From Ctena decussata (Eukaryota; Mollusca; Bivalvia; Lucinida; Lucinidae): a DNA stretch of 64,000 bases. Location: contig OZ022500.1 in the NCBI GenBank assembly GCA_963989385.1, positions 18,738,460-18,802,459 of the forward strand, given 5' to 3'. Made by a program: the position numbers and the translations under genes. Positions 10,402-20,392 of this stretch are shown piece by piece. The notes beneath the pieces were generated by a model, which saw only the letters and a program-made list of their open reading frames with translations, had not been told where the DNA came from and made no database searches. Within the stretch, counting starts at the first letter, position 1. Every line of letters begins with the position of its first letter.

Positions 10402-10734
10402 GCACAGGGTATAAACCAGTCCGCCAATTTTCGCTTCCTGCAGAGACTGTGCATCATATTTGGCTTCCGCCGAGACTGTCCGCGTACTCTTGCTTCCTGC
10501 AGGACTACTGTCCTCGAAAAATGGCTTCCTGCTGAGACTGTCCACGTGACTCTGCTTCCTGCCGAGAGCCTCGGCAGGAAGCAGAATCACGCGGATGGTC
10601 TCTGCAGGAAGCCATTTATCACGTACAGGAGTCTCAGCAGGAAGAAAGAGTTCGCGGACAGTCTCGACGGAAGCTAAATATGATGTACAGTCTCTGCAAG
10701 AAGCGAAAATTGGCGGACTGGTTATACCCTGTGC
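10402..10734. repeat. Fold-back of about 333 bp (near-complete inverted repeat)
   Basis: The left end GCACAGGGTATAAACCAGTC pairs with the right end GACTGGTTATACCCTGTGC, and pairing continues to a centre at about 10568 (GCCGAG / CTCGGC). Each arm carries several GCTTCCTGC or GCAGGAAGC units spaced by about 40-55 bp with GAGACTGTCC between them, so each arm is itself a small tandem repeat. A minus-strand 130-codon frame crosses it but its peptide repeats with the DNA. A tRNA-like fragment (minus strand, A-box-like TGCTCAGTGAGTTAAGCAC) abuts the left end at about 10330-10405. Confidence 0.8.
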
Positions 10735-11168
10735 TGAGGCTCCTGTGTCAGGTAGAGCATGATAAGCATGAACTATCATGGTGCATTTTTAGCTATGTTT
10801 GAACGTACAGAAATAAGCAAGAAGGTAAAGCGTATTGCTATCGAGTATCATGACATAACTCGATATCGAGATGAGATACGTCTAGCCAGTAAAGCCCTGG
10901 GAGGGGAACAGCATGCATAAGGTGGTAATATTTGCAGAGACACATTGTTGCATTCTGTAAGCAATATATCGTTGACTGTATATTTTTTCCTAAAGGCCAA
11001 AAAAAAAAAAAAAAAGAAAAAGAAAAGTAGAAAATATTTAGGATGCAGGATACGTTCCTCCTATTACAAGGGGCTAACTTAATAGAATATTATTGTTTTA
11101 GCTTCCATGATAGGGTAACTCGCCCGTAAGTCGAACTTGCCCTTAAGTCGAACAAATTAAACTGATAA

Positions 11169-11985
11169 CATTATTATATAAGATTACAAAAACTTCCAGC
11201 AGGTAGATTCCTAAAATCAATTTTTCTTACTGATCAAGAATTATATACTAGTGGAAGTAAATCCTGGGTTGGATGCCTAGCTGGTTTTGCAAAACAAGAA
11301 AAATTAGACGATCTAGACTCGTTTAGCAAACACAGCTTTGTAAATAAGGTAGACTGTATTTACAGAGAAAAAATCTCTGAGTTAATAAGAAAGCAAAAAG
11401 ATAACACAGACAGTAAACTGCAAATATTCTGTGCGGGATTTAATAATTTCTGTCAGACTAAATACACAGTATTTAACATTCCTAAGTACAAAAGATCTTT
11501 GTTCACCAAATTTCGTTTCAGTTCCCACAATTTAATGATAGAAACTGGCAGATACAAAAGACCCAAAACTCCAAGAAATGAAAGATTTTGTCAATTTTGT
11601 TTGGGCTTTGTCGAATCAGAAACACACTTTTTACTTCACTGTGATAAATATGCTAATATAAGAGAATCTTATATTAATAAACATGTAAATTTAATGAGAA
11701 GCAAGCATCCTTCCCAGAATGACCTGGCCACTATAATAAATTTGCTTAACCCAGAAATTTTTTCTTTAGCAAGAGATGTATCAAATTATATTGATAACTC
11801 TCTTACTATTAGAAAGAACAACATTTAATTCTTGTTGTTGAATTTGTTGAATACTGATTCAAACTTAATTTTGTTTCGATTGTTTTATGTAATCTTCGTT
11901 TTGCTTGTATTTTGTCTGTTATATTGGAATACGCTATAATGTAATTGTATGGCTTTCTGAATAAAGTGAATCTGAATCAGTGAAT
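11169..11985 (+). mobile_element. LINE (non-LTR retrotransposon) remnant, C-terminal end of the reverse transcriptase ORF
   Basis: A frame is open from about 11169 to the stop at 11828, roughly 219 codons; TGA and TAA lie in frame just upstream, so the 5' part is missing. The peptide ends with a Cys-Cys-His-Cys pattern (ERFCQFC, then ESETHFLLHC) preceded by LMIETGRYKRPKTPRNERFC. This is typical of the zinc-knuckle-like tail after the reverse transcriptase of many invertebrate LINEs. No polymerase catalytic motif is present. The 3' end has AATAAAG and a short GAATCTGAATCAGTGAA tail near 11958-11985. It is a 5'-truncated dead copy lying in intron 2 of gene 1. Confidence 0.75.
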
Positions 11986-12070
11986 TAATATTTCAGCTTG
12001 GTGGGTCATTACCTGTTAAGATACCAGACGTTACCTTAATCTATGAACAATATGCATAAAAGACTCCCAA

Positions 12071-12550
12071 TTCTAACACAGTGCGCCTATAGAAGCAATG
12101 GAAAGTTACCGTGTTTTATTTTGCAACAATTCACTGTCCCGAGGCGCGTGAATCTAATTGCTGACGTCACTTGCATTACTGACGTAATTTTGTGACGTTT
12201 CGACACGTTAGACGGTGTAACGTCTCTTTTTCTTTTTAAAATTGACATAATAACGTACATTTACGTTAGATACAGTTAAGGATATTGGCGGGAGCATGAA
12301 CGCGCTGGCATGAAGGTTGGGAGAGTTTGAATGAAAAGATTACTTTTTCAGCGTTTTTGAGCGTTAGAATCGAAATAGTTCAGCTCTAGCATTGAATTGT
12401 TGAGTAACAATTCACTGTTTGTCGGTCAGTTGTAAGTAGATATATCACTCGCGCTCCGCGCTCGTGATATGATCTACTTTACAACTGACCTCCAAACAGT
12501 GAATTATTACTCAACAATTCACTGCTGGAGCTGATCTATTTCTAAAATAT
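12071..12550 (+). mobile_element. Element F, copy 1, with a terminal fold-back of about 155 bp
   Basis: About 480 bp that recurs at 40558-41036. It starts TTCTAACACAGTGCGCCTAT and holds TGACGTCACTTG and GACGTTTCGACACG. It ends in a large hairpin (about 12381-12535) whose arms read AGCTCTAGCATTGAATTGTT / AACAATTCACTGCTGGAGCT, with a GATATATCACTCGCGCTCCG centre. It has no coding capacity. One copy is in gene 1 intron 2 and the other upstream of gene 2, so it is a mobile family and not part of the gene duplication. Confidence 0.75.
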
Positions 12551-13450
12551 AAAACATGCATTATTACACGACTACATGTAGCTGGCGTCGCTACGCATCC
12601 CTCTCGAGCTGTTTCTAAATTTCATAATTTTGATTATTATAAATTTTGTAAAATACTTAATATTATGTAGCAAAGAGGGTCCTAGTTTACGAAATTTAAC
12701 ATTTTTGTTAAACTTATTCATGACTTCATGGCTTCTCAATGCTCTAAAAGATAACTATTTATTGGTCAAAATAAGTAAAATCAACAAAAGTTTTAACAAT
12801 TAACACAAACCTATGCTTTGTCATTGAGTCGAACACCAATTCGCCCTGGAGTCGAACACGGGCATATAGTTTGAGATGGTTAACTCACTGTATCACTAGC
12901 AAGTACATTTAGTCACTGACTAACTGCACAAACACATCTTCCTCTTTTCTATTATGCATGCAATAAGGGTAGACGTTTATCATAAATGAAATAGCACACA
13001 TGGTAACTGAGCCCCTTAAACGAATATTTTTGTACATGCACCAGGAGTCACAGGGTGGATTCATCTGCATTTACATACATTGCTGAGTGTCTCATTATCT
13101 CCAAAAAGAGTGTTTTAATTTGACATCAAACAAAAATAATTTAAAAATATGTAATTTAAAAATGCAGATTTTCTGGATATCACAGACCCTACATGAGGTT
13201 GTCCTATAATGGCTGGATCAGTATATAACTGTTCGAGTATGGGGCAAGTCTGTTCGAATTAAGGGCTAATTTAGGTAGGTGGATAAAACCCCTTGTTATT
13301 CCCTTATTTCACAAAGTATGGCTAAACGGTTGCAGCTTTTTGGCGCTTGGAAAGCTGCGCTAGCCGTTGCATGACCCAAACACGATATGGGTCAATAGCC
13401 AGGGTCTGTAAGCGCAAGACAACACAAAAGGTGTTCGACTCAGGGGCTAC
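12551..13450. other. Intron 2 sequence with internal GTCGAAC motifs
   Basis: No exon. GTCGAAC motifs at about 12827-12856 tie it to the element whose ends are at 11111 and 13454. A short inverted pair GCTAAACGGTTGCAGC / GCTGCGCTAGCCGTTGC lies at 13321-13370. Confidence 0.45.
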
Positions 13451-13460
13451 CCTACTTAGA

Positions 13461-14060
13461 GCAAATTCTTTCCTTTAAGAGTAGCCTCCAACGTTGGAGA
13501 GCAAATTCTTTCCTTTAAGAGTAGCCTCCAACGTTGGAGAGCAAATTCTTTCCTGTAAGAGTAGCCTCCAACGTTGGAGAGCAAATTCTTTCCTTTAAGA
13601 GTAGCCTCCAACGTTGGAGAACAAATTCCTTCCTTTAAGAGTAGCCTCCAACGTTGGAGAGCAAATTCTTTCCTTTAAGAGTAGCCTCCAACGTTGGAGA
13701 ACAAATTCTTTCCTTTAAGAGTAGCCTCCAACGTTGGAGAGCAAATTCTTTCCTTTAAGAGTAGCCTCCAACGTTGGAGAACAAATTCTTTCCTTTAAGA
13801 GTAGCCTCCAACGTTGGAGAACAAATTCTTTCCTTTAAGAGTAGCCTCCAACATTGGAGAGGAAATTCTTTCCTTTAAGAGTAGCCTCCAACGTTGGAGA
13901 GCAAATTCTTTCCTTTAAGAGTAGCCTCCAACGTTGGAGAACGAATTCTTTCCTTTAAGAGTAGCCTCCAACGTTGGAGAACAAATTCTTTCCTTTAAGA
14001 GTAGCCTCCAACGTTGGAGAGCAAATTCTTTCCTTTAAGAGTAGCCTCCAACGTTGGAGG
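13461..14060 (+). repeat. 40-bp minisatellite, 15 copies
   Basis: Fifteen head-to-tail units of exactly 40 bp (starts 13461, 13501 ... 14021). Each reads GCAAATTCTTTCCTTTAAGA then GTAGCCTCCAACGTTGGAGA. Units differ mainly at the first base (G or A) with a few single changes, so homogenisation is recent. Each unit contains the 14-bp palindrome CTCCAACGTTGGAG. The array lies in intron 2 of gene 1, 158 bp upstream of exon 3. Confidence 0.97.
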
Positions 14061-14069
14061 CTACTCTTA
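14036..14069. repeat. Perfect 34-bp palindrome closing the minisatellite
   Basis: The last unit does not end in GGAGA but continues into GGAGGCTACTCTTA, making a perfect 34-bp palindrome centred on CAACGTTG. After it the sequence leaves the array (GAGGAACTTATATGC). Confidence 0.95.
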
Positions 14070-14218
14070 GAGGAACTTATATGCTCTGAGAATTTTTCTC
14101 AATGAGAGCATATTCTTTCACATAAGAAATGTCCCTTTCAAGTAGGGGGTCAAAAATTTTCATATTAGAGTTATCTCCCTTGAAGTATACCCATAATCCT
14201 GTATCTTATTTTTTGTAG

Positions 14219-14314
14219 ATGCTGATAAGCGCTTTTCTAAGTTCGTGTGTTGCTTTCAAAGGTCCTGGAGTTGGTGATGAAAGTGGGCCCAAGAAGCAAG
14301 AAGTTGCCTGCGCT
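14219..14314 (+). CDS. Gene 1, coding exon 3: second membrane segment and inner loop
   Basis: 96 nt between a TTTTTTGTAG acceptor and a GTAAGT donor, phase 0 at both sides, coding for 32 residues. It completes membrane segment two (MLISAFLSSCVAF) and gives a short hydrophilic inner loop (KGPGVGDESGPKKQEVACA). The paralogous exon at 44436-44531 has the same length and 23 of 32 identical residues, and shares the KKQEVACA ending exactly. It was too short for a simple ORF scan and was recovered from the paralog and splice sites. Confidence 0.88.
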
Positions 14315-14384
14315 GTAAGTGGCTCTTTTACGTGAAACAATATACATTTAATGCTCATAGATTTTGACTAATATCTTGATAGTC

Positions 14385-14735
14385 CGGTGGTTTATGAGTG
14401 AAATTTTGGATTTGTGGGCACTTTCGCGGCATGACGGGCAACCGGGCTCATTGAAGTCAGTAAACATACCTAAAACCATTTTGCCCGGTTGCCAGCTCAA
14501 CAGACATCATATAAGGTCAAAATGAGGTCAAAGGTCATTTAGTGCATTTTTATATACCAGTTTGTGAGTGAATTATTCAATTTATAGGCACTTTCGCGGA
14601 ATAAGAGGCAACTATGTCAAATGAAGTAAGTAAACATACCATAAAAGCTTTTGCCATTTTGCCGACGTCGTATTTAATCATAACTAGGTCAAAGGTCAGT
14701 AAGTACACTTTTGTATAGTGGTTTATCATACCATT
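14385..14735 (+). repeat. Two tandem repeats of about 170 bp, each with a perfect DR1 motif
   Basis: The units start near 14391 (TTTATGAGTGAAATTTTGGA) and 14561 (TTTGTGAGTGAATTATTCAA). Both continue through GGCACTTTCGCGG and end in AGGTCAAAGGTCA (14525-14537 and 14686-14698). An inverted, diverged third copy lies at about 17880-18045, at the other end of intron 3. Confidence 0.75.
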
Positions 14736-17700
14736 AATTCTAAAACAGTCTTTTAGTTACCAATAGCCCATAAGCCTGCCACCATCCATCTGAAGGAGAG
14801 ACTTTCTACACTGTTTGTTTTTCCACAAGTATATTAAAACATTACAAGATACAATTCTCTGCTGTCTGACTGTCGGTGCGTTTGACAGTCATCGCCAATT
14901 TAAATACGTTACCATATAAATCTGCTGAATTCGTCTGTTCCTATACTTCTCAATCAAATAAATATTAAAACGGATTTAAATCTTGCTGTTTAAAAATTTG
15001 CGTTGCTTTTCTGTACAGTTATAACAGTTATCTCTTGTAGAGCATAACTGTAACCTACGATACCGAGTTTTTCCCAGCATAATGGACAAATTATTTTATT
15101 TTGGATAGAGTTACCATTTTACTGAAACCAGCACATATTTACCGTCCTTTTACATTAATGCAATTAAAAAGAAAAATTATGGGTGTATCAAACCATGCAG
15201 AAACTTGCAGCGTTACATACGTTACCGGGCGTATGTTATCAGAAATCATAACCCAGAAACATGGAGAAAAAGCAATTGTTTTGTCCCAGGCATCTATATG
15301 ATATTGCATAGCAGACCATTGTTCAAGCTCTATTTACCGAATATCTTCATTCAGAATATTGCATCACCTCATCTGTTAAAGATAACGGTAGGTCATTGTA
15401 GTACCGGCTCATAAGATGCTGTCTATAATATCAATGTGAAGTATTTTAGTCAAGCAGCTGGCACTACAAAATTGAAAGTAACAATTTATCGACAGAATTT
15501 GAACTTGTACTACAGTGTTGATAGAGCAAATTCGGCTGAAGCACCGATATAATTGTCTTTGTATTAGTGGTTTTCATGAAGTCGAATAAGATAAGGATGC
15601 AGACAGAATAAAATAAGGAATCACCGAACGGCGAGCAATGACTCTCAAGAGGCTCTGTAGTGACCCGAATTTCTAAAACCATGTCAATGCATCCTCTTTA
15701 CATGCCCTGTGCTGGTACAACAGTCTTTTGTAGATGTCTGGAAATAGACTGATCTGGATTCTGCCCGTGTCGATATAAAAGAATGAAATGCCTTAAGTTT
15801 ACAATATCTCCAGAGGCATTTCGTACATTGAGCAGATGCCATAATCGATGCTCAGGTTTTGCAGTGGCATAGATAGGTACCATGATGTCTGTTGATGTCT
15901 TTCAATAGCATGACCCGACACTACAGCGTTTACATGCGTCTTCTGGTAGATTAAAATGCTGCCATTTTATCTATAGACCTCTTTGTAAAGCCTTATCTGA
16001 AGTGTTTTAAGTACGTTACGCAGTATGCATGAGCAAACATGGATATTAGCATTATTGAGTATGAGTTTGTGTCTGCCACTACATTGGTATTTTAGCATAC
16101 TGACATTGAGGACATTTGGTGGCCAGAACTGGTATAATACTTACACAACATGACTTGTAGAAGAATAAAATGGTAAAACACAGATGTCTTGTAATTTTCT
16201 TAGCCGGCACAGCAGTGGGAAACCTGACCATGTATAGCTTAACCTCGGATAACAATCGCCTTTGCTGTTTTCTCAAAATGCTTTCACTATCCCAACCTAT
16301 TCAGATGAGCTGAGATACCAGAACAGGTTTAACAGCAGGTGATTTGATGCCTGAAGCTTGCATTACAGTAATTGTCTTGCAGTTGTAAGAGCTTGAACAA
16401 CGATCTCAGGAATGTTTCATAGTAGATTGTATTGATGATTAAGTCCCCTTGGTGATTTGTAGTGTAGCTATATTTTCACCCTTGCCCTTCCATACATACA
16501 TAAAGTCTATATATATTAACACCTTGAATTATAGCTGGCTTTATTCATTTATGATGTCATAACTGTTAAACGACAAACGTAGTATTAAGATTCCTGGGGA
16601 AATAGGGTATAAACCTTGGAATTGGGGATAGCTTGGACAATTGTTACAATTTTCACCCCGCTCCCTTCCCCACATCTTGTTTCCTTTGTATTTATATAGT
16701 AAGCAGCATGTTTTTTTCTTCAATATTTTACTTGTACCGTATGCCTATTCATACGTAGACAAAGTTTCAAGTTTATTTTAAGACCTCTCAAAAAAGTCAA
16801 CAGTTTTCAGGTACGAAATTAAAACACTTCCTATAACGTAAACTACAAAGGCTAATGACTTTTAGTCAATTAAATTCATTATGAATCTCTAGGAGAGGCG
16901 ATTCAGATGAGGACCAACATAATGTCGTATGGCCAATAGCAATATTTAGATTCGATTTATCATATATGCTTCCCATAAACTTCCTATGAACCTATAAACT
17001 TGTCTGTGTAAATTACGTAAATTACACGCGATGCTGTAAGACTGATACAAATCATTTATGTTACAGTTTTGAACAATTTTGCAAGTATAATATAAACTCC
17101 CATTAGAATCAAAAGCACGAGTCGATGAGTTTCAAAATTTCTGTCGACAATTTTGATATTCTTGATTGAACATATAAAATACTCCTGTATATCTGAAAAC
17201 TTATTCTAGACATGTTGATGTGTATTTTATGTCTAAAAATAGTTTGAAATGGATCATTGTCCGTTTTGTAAACTTTATTAACTAAAAAACATCTATAAAC
17301 ACAAAACATGAATAATACCACATATTTTTATATCACTGAAGCTCTTAATATTGATTTATATGACTAATTTACCAGTTTGGTAACGTAAAGTACATGAAAT
17401 TGATTTATCTGCGTTGTATTTTATATGCTTCACAGCTCAGTCTTAAAATTCCTGCATGTTTATGAGAAAAAAAATATGGCTATTAAGTTGCATTAGATTT
17501 CAGATTGCAACTGTAAACAATTTATGTAACGTAAACAACACATGCTAATGAAGCCAGCGTTTTTTTATGTAAATGTTGAGCTAGAAATATATGATAGCTT
17601 GCTTATAAAGATTAAATTTACCAAGTCTAAAAGCGTTGTTCATATACTTATGCAGTGTAGTCTTTGATTTATAAAATATTAAAGTTAGTTCTATGAATGC

Positions 17701-17870
17701 ATGTATTTTACGAAAATAAGTGTACAGACGGACACAAACACAGTTTTAATTGAACAGAAATTGTTCAAGTATGCTTTACAATTCTCGCACGAGGTTCTTG
17801 ATATGTTCAGCATTTAACTGCGGTGATATTTATATCCCAAATGTACAATAACCATTTTCTAAACAGATTA
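14736..17870. other. Intron 3 of gene 1, AT-rich, no gene seen
   Basis: About 3.1 kb without a recognisable exon or clear repeat. GTAACGTAAA-like motifs recur (AACGTAAACTAC 16840, GTAACGTAAAG 17381, GTAACGTAAAC 17527), echoing the AT-rich blocks at 26.7-27.5 kb and 33.3-36 kb. Open frames of 60-72 codons here have no paralogous or protein-like signature. Confidence 0.5.
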
Positions 17871-17879
17871 TAGTGATTT

Positions 17880-18045
17880 TGCACTTAATGACCTTTGACC
17901 TCGTTTATACGGTACACAATGGGCAATCCGGTTTGGCAACCGGCAAAAATTAAACGAGGACATATCGGCAAGTATTTTTAGCATGGTTGCCAATCATGCC
18001 GCGAAAGTGCCCGCAAACTCATTTTCTAGAGCTCTTTTCTCGAAT
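17880..18045 (-). repeat. Inverted copy of the DR1-bearing repeat
   Basis: On the minus strand it reads GGGCACTTTCGCGGCATGAT, then GGCAACC and finally AGGTCAAAGGTCATTAAGTG, matching the order in the 14385-14735 pair. The DR1 motif is at 17889-17901. Confidence 0.7.
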
Positions 18046-18446
18046 CCGCCACCTGACTATGAGCACTATTTAGCTGATGTCCATTATATCTAGGATAATG
18101 GTCCAGTCCGACACAACAAACGACCTCATCTCATTTCTAGGTCATTGTGATCTTCATTTTATGGCTCATTGGTTTTATATGATATCTCCACTGGGCTTTG
18201 CGGAGTCAGTGAATGTCCTCGTAGTATTTGAGGTCAATGTTACCAACATTTCATGTTTGAGTGATTTTGCTATACATTTTGAACACTGTTTAGTAGGACA
18301 GTCTAACACTGCATATGGCCTTATCAATTTAGCCAAAATAAAAAGGATTCACTGTACGAAAATTAAAATTTTATGACAACTGTAAATGATAGTTTTAGTC
18401 ATATGAAGTTAAAAATGCCAGTTGAAATTTTGTAAAAATATATAAA

Positions 18447-18684
18447 TGAGCCGCGACACGAGAAAACAAACAAAGTGGCTGCGCACCCAGCGCAGACTCA
18501 GATCAGCCTGGGCATCCGCCCAGTCTGATCAAAGTCTTCGTTGTCCGCATGGAGGTAGCGTAGCCTTAAGATACCCTTTAAGTGCTTAGGAAAGAGTCTG
18601 ATTAGACTGGGCGGATGCTCCAGACTGATCTGAGTCTACGTTAGGCGCACAGCCACTTTATTAGTTTTCTCATGTCGCGGCTCA
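18447..18684 (+). mobile_element. PalA MITE, full copy (gene 1 intron 3)
   Basis: 238 bp between TGAGCCGCGACACGAG and CATGTCGCGGCTCA. Centre in plus orientation (GTCCGCATGGAGGTAGC). It carries several single changes and is probably older than the cleaner copies near gene 2. Confidence 0.9.
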
Positions 18685-18788
18685 TTTAATAATTTCCGGT
18701 CGTACTGTAATATGCCGACAGTTTCAGATAGAACGGAGCACCACAGAGATTTGTTTTTGTTTGAGTGGCTACCGGCAGTAACAACAAA

Positions 18789-18866
18789 CCCAGCAGGCAC
18801 ATGACGTTAAAATGACGTCGCATCGACGTCCACACAACGTCATTTAGACGTCATGTGCCTGCTGAG
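18789..18866. mobile_element. CRE-rich hairpin element, copy 1
   Basis: Arms CCCAGCAGGCACATGACGT and its complement ACGTCATGTGCCTGCTG with repeated TGACGT half-sites between them. Relatives occur at 22370, 24649 and 25043. Confidence 0.8.
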
Positions 18867-19263
18867 AATAATACTATTCTGCCAAATAACATTGTTGGAT
18901 TCTTGCCAAAACCTGTCAAATTAAAGAGCAAAATGAGCTCACCTTTCTTGAAGAAGCTCTTTCCGTGTTCGCCACAGTGTTGAATTCTTATAAACGGCTT
19001 GCGTAGTGTGTTTGTGGGGCGTGTGAAGAGCCAATGCACAGCTGTCTATCGTTATCCCAAGCACTGATATCTCGAAGTAACCTCTTATATCAAAGAACAT
19101 ATTTTGGACACATTAATCCTATTTCTCTTTACATTTCAACCCTTGTTATCTCACACTACTGGTATCTCAAAGTAAATTTTCTGGTCCTCTTTGAAACATC
19201 AGCGGTTTTAGATGAATGTTGACTTTGAGGTATAGCGTGTTGACTTTATTTTATTTATTTCAG

Positions 19264-19530
19264 ATGATGGGCCAGAATATTCTTACCATGTTTACATTCA
19301 TGATCTGTTTTATGGGGTTGATTTTTGCTGGCATTTCGAGCTGCGACACAACATACCCATATGAGGATAATGACTGTAGCTCGGAGAAAGACAGTATCCG
19401 ATACGCTATCATTGCAGGATGTGTACTGGCGATATTGACAAGCATATTCACTCTGTACCTTATCTGTACCTATGGTACTTATTTTGGAATTAAGGAGATA
19501 TCGAAGGGGGCATATGGTAATGACCATTGA
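19264..19530 (+). CDS. Gene 1, last coding exon: membrane segments 3-4, truncated tail
   Basis: Starts after a TTATTTCAG acceptor in phase 0. It codes for MMGQNILTMFTFMICFMGLI (segment three), an outer loop with CDTTYPYEDNDC, and segment four (AIIAGCVLAILTSIF). After TYFG the frame leaves that of the paralog, reads IKEISKGAYGNDH and stops at 19528-19530. Between TTTTGGA and TATGGTAATGA this gene has 24 nt where gene 2 has 29. The short product is 180 residues against 285 for gene 2 and lacks the basic, Gln-rich and PPxY tail. Up to the frameshift most residues are identical to gene 2. It could be a real truncation, an allele or an assembly error. Confidence 0.8.
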   Translation: MMGQNILTMFTFMICFMGLIFAGISSCDTTYPYEDNDCSSEKDSIRYAIIAGCVLAILTSIFTLYLICTYGTYFGIKEISKGAYGNDH

Positions 19531-19837
19531 CGCCGGTAATACTAATAACACTCTGACAACGGGAACAAATAACATAGCCATTGCCGGTGCAACAAACAAT
19601 GCCAGGACGCAGCAACTGCAGCAGGAAAATGCGCTCTTACAACAACAACTACAGCTCCAACAGCAGCTCAATCAGCAGCAGCAGCAACAACAACAGTATG
19701 GTGGACCCTACCCGCCGCCACCTCCCACTGATTATGGAGTTTCGACAGACCCTGCATATCCCTCATCAGCGTCCTTTCCAAATCCAGCGGTTCCACCGCC
19801 ACCATACGGTAGCCTTAACAATCAAAACAAGTATTAG
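19531..19837 (+). pseudogene. Out-of-frame remnant of the gene 1 C-terminal tail
   Basis: In the +1-shifted frame (open from 19472 to the TAG at 19837) the sequence still codes for MVMTIDAGNTNNTL, a heptad-like Gln-rich stretch (ENALLQQQLQLQQQLNQQQQ), a Pro-rich segment and a PPPPYGSLNNQNKY end. The corresponding gene 2 tail differs by a mixture of silent and replacement changes and by whole-codon indels in the Gln run. This argues that the tail was selected for until recently. If the 5-bp indel is a sequencing error, this is simply the end of the gene 1 CDS. Confidence 0.75.
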
Positions 19838-19929
19838 CAAGACCGCCTCAAACATTCGAGTTAACAAGATTCTTTCAGAAACACTCGTTAATATGCGTCC
19901 ATTTTAAGATGCACACTTCAATTTTTTCT

Positions 19930-20260
19930 GCCACTTTTACAAGGGAAACACTTGTGTTATTTCCTGTTTGCTTACCTGGCCCGAAAATAAAGCACACTGA
20001 TTGGCTGCTTCCGAGCACATGCTCGGAAGCAGCCAATCAGTGTGCTTCATTTGGTATTTGAGATTATTCTCAAGTTTTACAACCTCGTACATGTAGCCTG
20101 GGTGACAAAGCTCTTCAAGAATGGGATTCACTCTTAAAGAAACAAAATTGCTCTTGTGGTGCAGACTCCTTTTTTTAAAAAAATGAGTCCCTTTCATAAG
20201 GGAGGCAAAAAAGAAAACGGTAAAGTTGCTTCCCCTGAAAGGGTACACATTCAGCTAAAA
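19930..20260 (+). mobile_element. Family G repeat, with a nested CCAAT hairpin
   Basis: It begins with a GGAAACACTTGTG / TTTCCTGTTTGCTT block. Its end reads GGGAGGCAAAAAAGAAAAC, then AAAGGGTACACATTCAGC. Both blocks recur at 28440-28690 and 47310-47520, and in part at 14085, 42840 and 44570. A hairpin (19989-20048) is nested inside and splits it. Confidence 0.6.
19989..20048. repeat. CCAAT-containing hairpin, copy 1
   Basis: AAGCACACTGATTGGCTGCT folds on AGCAGCCAATCAGTGTGCTT with a CCGAGCACATGCTCGG tip. Both arms contain an AGCCAATC (CCAAT-box) motif. A near-identical hairpin lies at 41119-41190, upstream of gene 2. Confidence 0.85.
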
Positions 20261-20289
20261 AATGATCATCTATTTTTTTATTATTATTA

Positions 20290-20392
20290 TTATTATTGGA
20301 CGGACGGCGCCAAGTGTGTGCAACTATGGTTACGTACCGTTGAGCCACTTGGGTAACGTCGATAAGAGAATTGAACTGAACTGAACTGAATC
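20290..20392 (+). mobile_element. 3' tail of a retroposon (CTGAA repeats), copy 1
   Basis: Sequence TGGTTACGTACCGTTGAGCC then ACTTGGGTAACGTCG, followed by GATAAGAGAATTGAACTGAA and more CTGAA units. A related tail lies at 48221-48297 with ACAGA units. Short tandem tails of this kind mark non-LTR retroposon 3' ends. Confidence 0.5.

Larger units (their letters stand above)
11111..13454. mobile_element. Element with inverted TAGGGTA...GTCGAAC ends, interrupted by other repeats
   Basis: The left end TAGGGTAACTCGCCCGTAAG then TCGAAC (11111-11136) and the right end GTGTTCGACTCAGGGGCTAC then CCTA (13431-13454) are imperfect complements. The motif GTCGAAC recurs near both ends and internally at about 12827-12856. 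The roughly 2.3-kb interval contains a LINE remnant and a copy of element F, so the original element was smaller. I infer a cut-and-paste type element; no transposase was seen. Confidence 0.5.

Noticed and set aside
10387..10779. 130-codon minus-strand frame
   Set aside because: It is the translation of a 333-bp fold-back with GCTTCCTGC modules; the peptide repeats with the DNA.
13461..14060. CRISPR-like array (regular repeats)
   Set aside because: The 40-bp units are contiguous with no spacers, so this is a minisatellite in eukaryotic DNA.
19255..19671. 138-codon minus-strand Cys/Ser-rich frame
   Set aside because: It is the antisense shadow of the last exon of gene 1; Cys/Ser/Ala runs come from the CAG/CAA tract.
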